The notes: generated from the letters alone by a model not told the origin. Positions 1 through 5,402 are shown, numbered from the stretch's first letter. The stretch: DNA of 7,392 nt from JALYUA01 sp038253555 (GCA_038253555.1 JBBSGZ010000165.1:1-7392), one strand, 5' to 3'. Numbers and translations are program-made.

Positions 1-272
1 AGCTCGGTGACGGCGAACAGGATTCCCTGCTCTTCACCGATGTCGTGAATGGCGAGAATGTTGGGATGGTTCAACGCCGCGACCGCCCGCGCTTCCCGTT
101 CGAATCGGGCCTTGAGGTCCAGATCCCCGGCGAGCCGGTTCGCCACGACTTTGACCGCGATCTCGCGTCCCAGCCGGGTGTCCCGCGCCCGGTAGACCTC
201 GCCCATTCCGCCCGCGCCGAGCGGCGCGATGATCTCGTAAGGGCCGAGGCGGGAGCCGGCGGTCAGAGGCAC
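1..272 (-). CDS. Serine/threonine protein kinase, N-terminal part only (runs off the left edge)
   Basis: Reading the minus strand from a GTG at 272 gives 90 codons that stay open to the window edge. The protein begins VPLTAGSRLGPYEIIAPLG and matches the N-lobe of a Hanks-type Ser/Thr kinase: glycine-rich loop GAGGMGEVYRA at residues 19-29, the ATP-anchoring lysine of the VAxK motif at K41, and a C-helix segment FEREARAVAALNHPNI (about 57-72) with the conserved glutamate at E60. The catalytic loop, activation segment and any sensor domain lie outside the window. A GAGAG stretch just upstream of the GTG could serve as a weak ribosome binding site. The frame is divergent from the DUF2062 gene, with about 110 bp between the two starts. 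The N-lobe closely resembles those of the kinases at 1051 and 6047, so it is a paralogue. Family assignment is secure; the target and the exact start are not known. Confidence 0.88.
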   Translation of the reverse strand, partial: MPLTAGSRLGPYEIIAPLGAGGMGEVYRARDTRLGREIAVKVVANRLAGDLDLKARFEREARAVAALNHPNILAIHDIGEEQGILFAVTE

Positions 273-382
273 GTCTCTCGAAAGACTACATCGGACGGCG
301 AGGGCATCGGATCTCCGGGCGGCGGCAATCACTACGATTTCCTGACATTCTTGTGGGATGGCGCGTGCGATCGGCGGAGTCA

Positions 383-886
383 ATGCCGGAGATCCGTGAA
401 GACTCCGAAGCTCCGGCGATCCGCCGGCGCTGGTCGCTGCGCGAGGTCGAGCGATACTTGCTCGCCCGGGACGCGCCTCCTGAGAGAGTAGCGGCGGGTG
501 TCGCGCTGGGAGTCGGCATCGGCATGACTCCGCTCATCGGGCTCCAGAGCCTGATCGCGGTCGGCCTCGCCCTCCTTCTGCGGCTCCGGAAGCTCGATGT
601 GTTTATCGCGACCTGGGTCATGAACCCGTGGACCGTCGTCCCGATCCTGACCCTGGAGTACGCGATCGGCCGGGCGGTCGTGGGGCATCGTGCCGGCGGG
701 GGAGGCATCGACTGGAGCGCCTTCGCGCGGGGCTCCTTTGCCCAGGCGTTCCGGACTCTCGGCGTCCGCGATCTGGCCGCGCTCTTAGTCGGCGGCGCCG
801 TCGTCGCGGTCCCGAGCGGGATTGCCGCTTACGCGCTGGTGCTCCGATTCCTCGCGAGAAAGAGGCGTGGCATCGAAGGGACTTGA
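383..886 (+). CDS. DUF2062 domain membrane protein
   Basis: The 167-residue protein has the DUF2062 signature. A stretch PERVAAGVALGVGIGMTPLIGLQS (residues about 33-56, shown here in part: GVGIGMTPLIGLQS) is followed by a hydrophobic segment ending near residue 67, then a conserved NPWT motif at 81-84, and a C-terminal hydrophobic helix at about 131-156. The N-terminus is short, charged and cytoplasmic-looking (IRRRWSLREVERYL), and the C-terminus ends in a basic ARKRRG tail, consistent with a small inner-membrane protein with two to four membrane segments. The molecular function of DUF2062 is unknown; the domain also occurs attached to glycosyltransferases, so an envelope role is possible. 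I chose the ATG at 383 because GGCGGAG lies just upstream, although the spacing (3 nt) is short; an in-frame GTG at 353 would add ten residues. The gene is divergent from the left kinase and 164 bp upstream of the next kinase, with no evident operon link. Confidence 0.82.
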   Translation: MPEIREDSEAPAIRRRWSLREVERYLLARDAPPERVAAGVALGVGIGMTPLIGLQSLIAVGLALLLRLRKLDVFIATWVMNPWTVVPILTLEYAIGRAVVGHRAGGGGIDWSAFARGSFAQAFRTLGVRDLAALLVGGAVVAVPSGIAAYALVLRFLARKRRGIEGT

Positions 887-1001
887 GGAGCTCTCCGTTC
901 ACCGGGCGGGGTCACGGCGATGGGTCCGGCTCTCGAATCAGATGTCGTCCTGCCTGAATCGCCCCGGAGGGAGACGGAGCGAACGGGGCCTCGCGAGACT
1001 G

Positions 1002-1007
1002 TAGAAT
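1002..1007 (+). promoter_or_regulatory. Possible -10 element (TAGAAT) upstream of the central kinase
   Basis: TAGAAT lies about 44 bp before the GTG start at 1051 in the 164-bp gap after the DUF2062 gene and matches the sigma-70 -10 consensus at five of six positions. No TTGACA-like -35 box is visible at the usual 16-18 bp spacing, so this is a weak call based on one hexamer and its position. Confidence 0.18.
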
Positions 1008-1050
1008 CCCCGCCTCCGTCGCCTTCGAAATTTCAGCGGGGTAACTCACG

Positions 1051-3603
1051 GTGATCGGCCGCAACCTCTCCCAATACCGCATCACCGCGTCCATCGGGGC
1101 CGGCGGGATGGGTGAGGTCTATCGGGCGACCGACTCCCGGCTCGGCCGCGACGTCGCGATCAAGGTGCTGCCTCCGGCCGCCGCGAGCGATCCCGAGCGC
1201 CGCAAGCGCTTCGAGCAGGAGGCGCGCGCCGCCTCGGCTCTCAATCACCCCAACATCCTGACCGTCTACGACATCGGCGAAGACGCCGGGACGACGTACA
1301 TCGCGATGGAGCTCGTCGAAGGAAAGACCCTGCGCGAGCTGATGGCGGCGGGAGAGCCGGTCGCGACGAAGAAGGTCCTCGACATCGCCGTGCAGACCGC
1401 CGAGGGGCTCGCCAAGGCGCACGCCGCCGGCATCGTGCACCGCGACTTGAAGCCCGAGAACCTGATGGTCTCGAAGGACGGCTACGTCAAGATCCTCGAC
1501 TTCGGCCTGGCGAAATTGATCGAGCCGGTCGCGCAGGACGCGACCGGGCTGCCGACGGCGATCGCGTCCGCCACGACCCCCGGCACGGTGATGGGCACGG
1601 CCGGGTACATGTCGCCCGAGCAGGCGAGCGGCCAGACCGTGGACTTCCGTTCCGACCAGTTCACGCTCGGCGCGATCCTCTACGAGATGGCGGCAGGCAG
1701 GCGCGCGTTCGAGAGGAAGACCGGCGCGGAGACTCTCGTCGCGATCATCCGGGAAGAGCCCGAGTCTCTCGGACAACTCGCGCCGAAGGCCCCGGCCCCG
1801 GTGCGGTGGATCGTCGAGCGCCTGCTCGCCAAGGACCCGGAGGAACGATACGCCTCCACGAAGGACCTCTGGCGGGATCTCAAGAGCGTTCGCGACCATC
1901 TCTCGGAAACCTCCGCGTCGGGCGGGCTCCAGGCGGCGGAGCCCGCGAAGCCGCGCCGGCGGGGATGGGCCCTCCCCGCCATCGCCGCGCTCGCCGCCGG
2001 GATCGCGGGGGGATTCCTGCTTCGCGGCCTCACCGCGAAGCCCACGCCGCCCGTCCAGCTGGCGCGACTCACCTACAACCGCGGCGCCATCATGTCCGCG
2101 CGGTTCGCACCCGATGCGCAGACGATCGTGTACGCCGCCGCCTGGGAAGGTCTTCCCCTCGACCTCTTCACGACGCGTTCCGGAAGCTCGGAGTCGCGTT
2201 CGCTCGGGCTCGCCGGGGCGAACCTTCTGGCCATCTCCTCCAGCGGCGAGCTGGCGGTCGCTCTCAACCGCCACTTCCTGTTCGGTTTCGAAACGGCCGG
2301 GACGCTGGCGCGGGTTCCCCTGGACGGCGGCGCGCCGCGCGAGGTCCTCGAAAACGTGGAGGACGCCGACTGGTCGCCCGATGGAAAGAGCCTCGCGGTG
2401 GCGCGCCACGTGGGAAACCGCAACCGGCTCGACTACCCGATCGGAAAAGTGCTGTACGACGCGCCCGGCTGGTTGAGCGACGTCCGCGTCTCGCCCGACG
2501 GGCGTTTCGTGGCCTTCATCGACCACCCGTTGCGCGGAGACAATAACGGCATCGTGAAGGTCGTCGACACGGACGGAAAGGTCCGGATGACCGGCCCCTC
2601 CGCCCTCAACGGGATCGCCTGGTCGCCGCGAGGGGACGAAGTCTGGTCGAGCGGACGCGACAGCGTCTCGGCGACCTCTCTCTCGGGCAAGACGCGGACC
2701 ACCTGGAGCGCCCCCGGTGGATACATTCAGGACATCGCCCGCGACGGACGCGTTCTCTGCGCCGTGAACACCTCCCGGCGGGAGATCGTGGGCTTTTCCG
2801 CGGGTGACAGGGGCGAGCGGAACCTCACGTGGCTCAACTGGTCCTTTCCCAAGGGCATCGCCTCCGACGGCAAGGCCGTTCTTTTCGAAGAACAGAACAT
2901 CGAACCGCAGGGCATCTATCTCCGCAAGCTCGACGGGTCCGCCGCCGTCCGGATCGGGGAGGGCGGCGCGTGGGGCTTCTCGCCGGATGGACGGTGGATT
3001 CTCTCGATCCGGCGGGACGGACAACAGAGGTCCCAGATCGTGCTCCTGCCGACCGGAGCCGGAGAGCCGAAACTGCTTCCGAAGAGCGACATCCTCGCCG
3101 GCGCGGCGACCTGGTTTCCGGACGGACGGCGGATTCTCTTCTCGGGCAACGAGCCGGGCCACGGCTCCCGCCTCTTCGTGCAGGACATCCCGGACGGGAA
3201 GCCGCGCGCCATCACTCCCGACGGAGTCACCATTCGCTTCGACGTCATCTCGCCGGACGGCAAGTCGATCGTTGCGACGGGAACGGACCAGAAGATCGAC
3301 ATCTACCCGGTCGAACCGGGGGAACCTCACGCCGTTCCCGGGCTCGAGCCTGTCGACATCACGATGCGATGGACGCCCGACGGCAATTCGATCTTCGTCT
3401 ACCGCCCGTCCGCCCCTCCGCTGCGCGTCGAGAAGGTCGACGTGAAGACGGGCCGCCGCACGCTGTGGAAGGAGATCCGGCCTCCGGACCCGTCCGGCGT
3501 CGAGCAGGTGGGTCCGATCCAGATCGCGCCGGACGAAGCGTCCTACGTGTACTCGTACCGCCGCCGGCTCGACGACCTCTACCTGGCCACCGGGCTGCGC
3601 TGA
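1051..3603 (+). CDS. Transmembrane serine/threonine protein kinase with C-terminal PD40/TolB-like beta-propeller
   Basis: The 850-residue protein has three parts. Residues about 9-285 form a complete Hanks-type kinase: glycine loop GAGGMGEV 16-23, VAIK lysine K38, C-helix E57, catalytic HRDLKPEN 130-137 with D132, DFG 150-152, a threonine-rich activation segment, MSPE 187-190 in place of APE, and D202 of the F helix. All catalytic residues are present, so it should be active. A basic PRRRGW stretch precedes a single membrane helix at about 306-325. The remaining ~520 residues should be extracytoplasmic and contain recurring PD40-type blades: WSPDGKSLAV near 441, SPDGRFVAF 481, WSPRGDEVW near 524, SPDGRWIL 644, FPDGRRILFSG 689, SPDGKSIVATG 734 and TPDGNSIFVY 775. 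The C-terminus YVYSYRR..DDLYLATGL is one I recall from other kinase-propeller proteins. The GTG start has GGGG 9 nt upstream. The propeller presumably senses a ligand or envelope state; the target is unknown. No cognate regulator lies immediately beside it. Confidence 0.93.
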   Translation: MIGRNLSQYRITASIGAGGMGEVYRATDSRLGRDVAIKVLPPAAASDPERRKRFEQEARAASALNHPNILTVYDIGEDAGTTYIAMELVEGKTLRELMAAGEPVATKKVLDIAVQTAEGLAKAHAAGIVHRDLKPENLMVSKDGYVKILDFGLAKLIEPVAQDATGLPTAIASATTPGTVMGTAGYMSPEQASGQTVDFRSDQFTLGAILYEMAAGRRAFERKTGAETLVAIIREEPESLGQLAPKAPAPVRWIVERLLAKDPEERYASTKDLWRDLKSVRDHLSETSASGGLQAAEPAKPRRRGWALPAIAALAAGIAGGFLLRGLTAKPTPPVQLARLTYNRGAIMSARFAPDAQTIVYAAAWEGLPLDLFTTRSGSSESRSLGLAGANLLAISSSGELAVALNRHFLFGFETAGTLARVPLDGGAPREVLENVEDADWSPDGKSLAVARHVGNRNRLDYPIGKVLYDAPGWLSDVRVSPDGRFVAFIDHPLRGDNNGIVKVVDTDGKVRMTGPSALNGIAWSPRGDEVWSSGRDSVSATSLSGKTRTTWSAPGGYIQDIARDGRVLCAVNTSRREIVGFSAGDRGERNLTWLNWSFPKGIASDGKAVLFEEQNIEPQGIYLRKLDGSAAVRIGEGGAWGFSPDGRWILSIRRDGQQRSQIVLLPTGAGEPKLLPKSDILAGAATWFPDGRRILFSGNEPGHGSRLFVQDIPDGKPRAITPDGVTIRFDVISPDGKSIVATGTDQKIDIYPVEPGEPHAVPGLEPVDITMRWTPDGNSIFVYRPSAPPLRVEKVDVKTGRRTLWKEIRPPDPSGVEQVGPIQIAPDEASYVYSYRRRLDDLYLATGLR

Positions 3604-3608
3604 TACGC

Positions 3609-3678
3609 CGGCTCCGCTGGCGCTGCGCCTCCCGCAGCGCGCACGTCGGCTTCGCTTCGCTCCGCCTCCCGCAGCGCG
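3609..3678. repeat. Imperfect tandem repeat, two copies of about 32-33 bp
   Basis: Copy one (3609-3641) and copy two (3647-3678) share the pattern CGGCT.CGCT..CGCT.CGCCTCCCGCAGCGCG with one single-base gap and a few substitutions. The 21-bp cores at 3621-3641 and 3658-3678 differ at one base. It starts directly after the stop codon of the central kinase. This is read directly from the sequence; its role is unknown. Confidence 0.65.
3620..3640 (+). terminator. GC-rich stem-loop just after the kinase stop codon
   Basis: GCGCTGCG (3620-3627) pairs perfectly with CGCAGCGC (3633-3640) around a five-base CCTCC loop, beginning 16 bases after the kinase TGA. There is no T-tract behind it, so it is not a canonical intrinsic terminator; it could act as an mRNA 3' stabilising hairpin or a weak terminator. 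The second repeat copy forms the same stem with one mismatch. Confidence 0.35.
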
Positions 3679-3766
3679 AGGCTCCTCCCTTCGTGACGCT
3701 CGGGAGACCCTCACGCTGCGAGCGGATGGTCGAGATGGGCAGAAATGCTCTGAGCCGCGATCTGCT

Positions 3767-3787
3767 CCCTCTCCCGGCGGGAGAGGG
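3767..3787. repeat. REP-like palindrome CCCTCTCCC-GGC-GGGAGAGGG
   Basis: Nine perfectly paired bases on each side (3767-3775 and 3779-3787) flank a three-base GGC loop, and the element is followed by CCGGGCTGAGGGGCG. The combination of a CCCTCTCCC/GGGAGAGGG stem with a G-rich GNTGAGGGG tail matches, from memory, a family of extragenic palindromes scattered between genes in many bacteria. The pairing is directly visible; family membership would need a genome-wide copy count. It lies between two convergent genes, where it could stop transcription from either side, though it lacks a T-run. Confidence 0.55.
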
Positions 3788-3873
3788 CCGGGCTGAGGGG
3801 CGTTCCCTCACTCGCATAAGTCTTATCCGTCTTCCGGAGGACCTATGTTCTGCGACGAGCATTCCGGCCAGTC

Positions 3874-3896
3874 TGGAAGCTTCGGTGACTGTCCCC
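3874..3896 (+). repeat. Left arm of a 23-bp inverted repeat bounding the cupin segment
   Basis: The arm contains AGCTTCGGTGACTGTCCCC (3878-3896), whose exact reverse complement lies at 4574-4592. Extending four bases outward keeps three further matches, giving 22 of 23 identical. The CCCC end points inward, toward the cupin gene, in both arms, as terminal inverted repeats of a mobile element would. I recall the GGTGACTGTCCCC core as common in intergenic and insertion-associated sequences, but cannot verify that here. Confidence 0.75.
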
Positions 3897-4003
3897 AGTT
3901 ATGAAGCGAGACTTACCCGAAATACGCAGTAACTATGCTCCCGCCCAGCACGCAGGCGCGATTCGAACCTTCTCATGACCGAGTCCGCGCTTGACCACGA
4001 CCG

Positions 4004-4543
4004 TCATTTTCCGGTTTTCACGTACTGCATGCAGTCGCCCTGATTTATGAAGCGGCGCGGGTAGGTAAAGCTCACCCAGCCGTCGTTCTTGCACTCAGTG
4101 GCAGTACTTGGCGGACCACATAGGCGCTCATTATTCGGGATATTCACTGTCGTCGGCTGGCCCTCCGGAACAATGAACGTGTTGTACACTTCGACTTCCT
4201 CCCTGCCTAGATTCTTCGCTCTATGGACACGGCCATCTACATCCTCGAAAGCCTGCCCTGCCGTGTAGACATCTTCCTGGCCACATCCATCCTCCACGGT
4301 CAGCGTACCGCGCTTGATGACGTTGTAATTACGCCCGGGGTGATAGTGCCAGGCGAGCACTTCCCCGGGCGCTATCGTGAGGCGCCGCATGGTCACTGTA
4401 GCGGGACCACCGAACAATTCGGAATAGGCGATGGTGCCAGCTGCGATCAAGTCGCTAACCGCTGCATATGCAGTGATCCCAAAGAGAAGGGCACCAAGGC
4501 TGACGGCGATCGCCAAACGTGTTCTCCAAAGGTTGGTCTTCAT
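4004..4543 (-). CDS. Exported single-domain cupin protein
   Basis: The 179-residue protein starts with a clear signal peptide: basic KTNLWRTR, a hydrophobic stretch from about 9 to 24, and a likely cleavage near AYA-A (residues 25-28). The mature part is one cupin barrel. Motif 1 is PGEVLAWHYHPGRNYNVIKRG with histidines H66 and H68, but the usual glutamate a few residues later is not present (N72/Y73/N74 occupy the region). Motif 2 is GRVHRAKN (104-111), fitting GxxHxxxN with H107. A metal could still be bound by H66, H68 and H107. Four cysteines (C87, C142, C151, C171) would suit disulphides outside the cytoplasm. The ATG at 4543 is favoured over upstream in-frame starts because AAGGAG lies four bases before it and the signal peptide begins there. 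Base composition is lower in GC than the kinases (31/60 G+C at 4141-4200 by hand count, 45/60 at 1381-1440). The substrate is unknown. It lies inside an inverted-repeat-bounded segment. Confidence 0.88.
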   Translation of the reverse strand: MKTNLWRTRLAIAVSLGALLFGITAYAAVSDLIAAGTIAYSELFGGPATVTMRRLTIAPGEVLAWHYHPGRNYNVIKRGTLTVEDGCGQEDVYTAGQAFEDVDGRVHRAKNLGREEVEVYNTFIVPEGQPTTVNIPNNERLCGPPSTATECKNDGWVSFTYPRRFINQGDCMQYVKTGK

Positions 4544-4547
4544 GGAT

Positions 4548-4553
4548 CTCCTT
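4548..4553 (-). promoter_or_regulatory. Shine-Dalgarno AAGGAG deciding the cupin start
   Basis: On the minus strand AAGGAG precedes ATCC and then the ATG at 4543. It is among the strongest ribosome binding sites in the window and rules in favour of the 179-residue product over a version beginning near 4723, whose extra 60 residues would bury the signal peptide and read through the inverted-repeat arm. Confidence 0.7.
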
Positions 4554-4560
4554 AAGTTAA

Positions 4561-4580
4561 ATGGGGGACAATGGGGGACA
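4561..4580. repeat. Tandem 10-bp duplication ATGGGGGACA
   Basis: ATGGGGGACA occurs twice head to tail (4561-4570, 4571-4580). The second copy overlaps the right arm of the inverted repeat, so the inner end of the arm has been duplicated once. Copy-number change at repeat ends is common by slippage or element movement. Confidence 0.7.
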
Positions 4581-4596
4581 GTCACCGAAGCTCCCA
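4574..4596 (-). repeat. Right arm of the 23-bp inverted repeat bounding the cupin segment
   Basis: GGGGACAGTCACCGAAGCT (4574-4592) is the exact reverse complement of 3878-3896; extension to 4596 adds one mismatch. It lies 30 bp upstream of the cupin start codon. It also supplies the TGA stop (4584-4582 on the minus strand) of the NHL-repeat reading frame, so that frame ends inside the repeat rather than at a native gene end. Confidence 0.75.
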
Positions 4597-5283
4597 AATT
4601 CCATAACGCGAGCCAGTCGTGGCAGTGACTTGGATGCTCAGTTGAGGCGAAGAAGCGAAGCGTTTGTCCGAATGCGACTGAGCAAGCAAGACCTTCATGA
4701 AACCTCCTTCCGCACGATGGCAAGGCCGCGTTGGCCCTCGCCGAGGCTGTCGAGGCGGTGAAGCTGGAGCCTGAAGAGCGGTCTCAGGCCCTTTTCCAAT
4801 AACGAACACCATGAGCGTCTTTAGCCTGACACTTTCGTTTCGGACGGCACGCTCCGAGTAGCCGTCGTCCGCGTCCGCGACCCAAGGGTTTCCGGACACG
4901 TCGGCGGCCACGCCCAGCGGTCCGAAGAATCTGGCCTGCGTTCCGACCCCTTGGTCGTATCCCGGATGCCCGTCCCCCGCCAGGGTCGTCACGAGGCCGT
5001 AGGATGTGATCTCTCGGAACGTCAGCCTGTTCGTGTCCGCCACGTAGACATTCCCCGCCGGGCCGATCGAGAGTCTCAGGGGGTAAGAGAAGGACGCCTC
5101 CGCGCCCTTTCCATCCACACTGCCAGGGGCTCCCGAACCCGCGGGAGTCGTGACGACCTGGGCGCCCGTCGTTCGGTGGACAAGCAGCAGAAACGCCATA
5201 AGAAGGGCCATGCTGACCTTTTGGTGAAACAGGGTGAGCACGGCTCCGAGGACTCCGGCCAGCTTCATCAACTTGACTCTCAT
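4582..5283 (-). CDS. NHL-repeat protein, short and probably truncated
   Basis: The 233-residue frame starts at an ATG (5283) with GGAG six bases upstream. Residues about 9-36 are strongly hydrophobic and end in HRTTGAQ, consistent with a signal peptide or N-terminal anchor. Two NHL-type blades follow: about 44-97 (DGKGAEASFSYPLRLSIGP, then GNVYVADTNRLTFREI) and about 98-148 (VTTLAGDGHPG, then FFGPLGVAADVSGNPWVAD). After about residue 150 the similarity stops. The remaining ~80 residues (for example APASPPRQPRRGPTRP) have no NHL character and run into the right inverted-repeat arm, which provides the stop. NHL propellers usually need five or six blades, so this is most likely the 5' remnant of a longer gene. 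In the tail, another ATG at 4698 in the same frame has its own AAGGAGGT. The gene is divergent from the FHA regulator and directly upstream of the cupin on the same strand. The start and NHL identity are reasonably secure; that it makes a working protein is doubtful. Confidence 0.68.
   Translation of the reverse strand: MRVKLMKLAGVLGAVLTLFHQKVSMALLMAFLLLVHRTTGAQVVTTPAGSGAPGSVDGKGAEASFSYPLRLSIGPAGNVYVADTNRLTFREITSYGLVTTLAGDGHPGYDQGVGTQARFFGPLGVAADVSGNPWVADADDGYSERAVRNESVRLKTLMVFVIGKGPETALQAPASPPRQPRRGPTRPCHRAEGGFMKVLLAQSHSDKRFASSPQLSIQVTATTGSRYGIWELR
4699..4711 (-). promoter_or_regulatory. Orphan strong Shine-Dalgarno (AAGGAGGT) before an ATG at 4698
   Basis: On the minus strand AAGGAGGTTTC leads directly to ATG at 4698, a near-ideal ribosome binding site. 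The frame it opens has only 38 codons (MKVLLAQSHSDKRF and so on), is in phase with the NHL frame, and stops in the inverted-repeat arm. It looks like the original start of a gene that was later cut off, or an internal start within the degenerate tail. Confidence 0.4.
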
Positions 5284-5285
5284 GT

Positions 5286-5293
5286 CCCTCTCC
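5286..5293 (-). promoter_or_regulatory. Ribosome binding site of the NHL-repeat gene
   Basis: GGAGAGGG on the minus strand, with GGAG six bases before the ATG at 5283, decides this start over in-frame codons at 5295 and 5307. Confidence 0.55.
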
Positions 5294-5309
5294 ATTCCGG
5301 CGGCCACGC

Positions 5310-5338
5310 TGGTCAGAAACCGGGACTAACAGTAGTAT
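5310..5338 (+). promoter_or_regulatory. Candidate sigma-70-type promoter for the FHA regulator
   Basis: TGGTCA (5310-5315) and TAGTAT (5333-5338) are separated by 17 bp; each matches its consensus hexamer at four of six positions. Transcription would begin near 5345, inside the palindrome at 5340-5366 and about 58 bp before the ATG at 5403. The match is modest and position is the main support. Confidence 0.3.
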
Positions 5339-5339
5339 C

Positions 5340-5366
5340 CGAGACCTGGAGAGTCTCCAGGTCTCG
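5340..5366. promoter_or_regulatory. 27-bp palindrome, candidate operator or leader hairpin
   Basis: CGAGACCTGGAGA (5340-5352) and its exact reverse complement (5354-5366) flank a single central G. Thirteen perfectly matched bases per arm is far beyond chance in an intergenic gap of about 120 bp. It lies between the divergent NHL and FHA-regulator genes, 36 bp before the regulator start and just after a candidate -10 box, the usual place for a repressor or autoregulatory site. As RNA the one-base centre would have to open into a small loop, so a DNA operator is somewhat more likely than a hairpin. Confidence 0.7.
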
Positions 5367-5383
5367 TTCCGGAAGCGTTCCGG
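5365..5383 (+). promoter_or_regulatory. Direct repeat CGTTCCGG with 11-bp period, candidate winged-helix binding site
   Basis: CGTTCCGG occurs at 5365-5372 and again at 5376-5383, exactly 11 bp apart, so both copies face the same side of the helix. OmpR/PhoB-type winged-helix regulators typically bind tandem direct repeats of this spacing, and the gene 20 bp downstream encodes such a domain. The same bases also form an inverted repeat, CCGGAA-GCG-TTCCGG (5369-5383). Confidence 0.45.
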
Positions 5384-5391
5384 GTTTGTTT

Positions 5392-5396
5392 GGAGG
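5392..5396 (+). promoter_or_regulatory. Ribosome binding site GGAGG of the FHA regulator
   Basis: GGAGG lies six bases before the ATG at 5403, ideal spacing, and fixes the start of the winged-helix/FHA gene. Confidence 0.75.
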
Positions 5397-5402
5397 AACG
5401 CG

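Larger units (their letters stand above)
3604..4003. other. Non-coding, repeat-bearing region between two convergent genes
   Basis: This 400-bp stretch separates the plus-strand kinase from the minus-strand cupin, so both genes end into it. It contains, in order, an imperfect ~37-bp-period repeat with a GC-rich hairpin (3609-3678), a REP-like hairpin (3767-3787), a short palindrome ATAAG-T-CTTAT around 3816-3826, an orphan start site with a good Shine-Dalgarno at 3836-3847, and the left arm of the long inverted repeat (3874-3896). I see no gene of convincing length; open frames crossing it are continuations of GC-driven shadow frames from the kinase. Confidence 0.6.

Noticed and set aside
353..382. 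GTG at 353 as the start of the DUF2062 protein
   Set aside because: No Shine-Dalgarno precedes it and the added residues have no family character; the ATG at 383 has GGCGGAG in front, so 353 is kept only as an alternative.
1033..3714. Very long open frame on the minus strand (893 codons) opposite the central kinase
   Set aside because: Its translation is arginine-, glycine- and aspartate-rich with no recognisable domain, while the plus strand encodes a full kinase with every catalytic motif. It is a GC-driven antisense shadow.
3816..3826. Palindrome ATAAG-T-CTTAT
   Set aside because: Only five bases per arm with a one-base centre and no adjacent gene start to give it context.
3950..3975. 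TTCGAA segment resembling a tRNA T-loop (GGTTCGAATC on the minus strand)
   Set aside because: The flanking bases do not pair into a T-stem and no acceptor, D or anticodon arms can be formed around it.
4544..4723. Upstream in-frame extension of the cupin to about 4723
   Set aside because: It would place 60 residues ahead of a clear signal peptide, read through the inverted-repeat arm, and ignore the strong AAGGAG before the ATG at 4543.
4700..4800. Plus-strand frame with DGKAALALAEAVEAVKLEPEE, ending with TAA at 4800
   Set aside because: It looks superficially like an alanine-rich enzyme C-terminus, but a stop lies just upstream in frame, there is no start, and it overlaps the NHL frame. It is too short to support.
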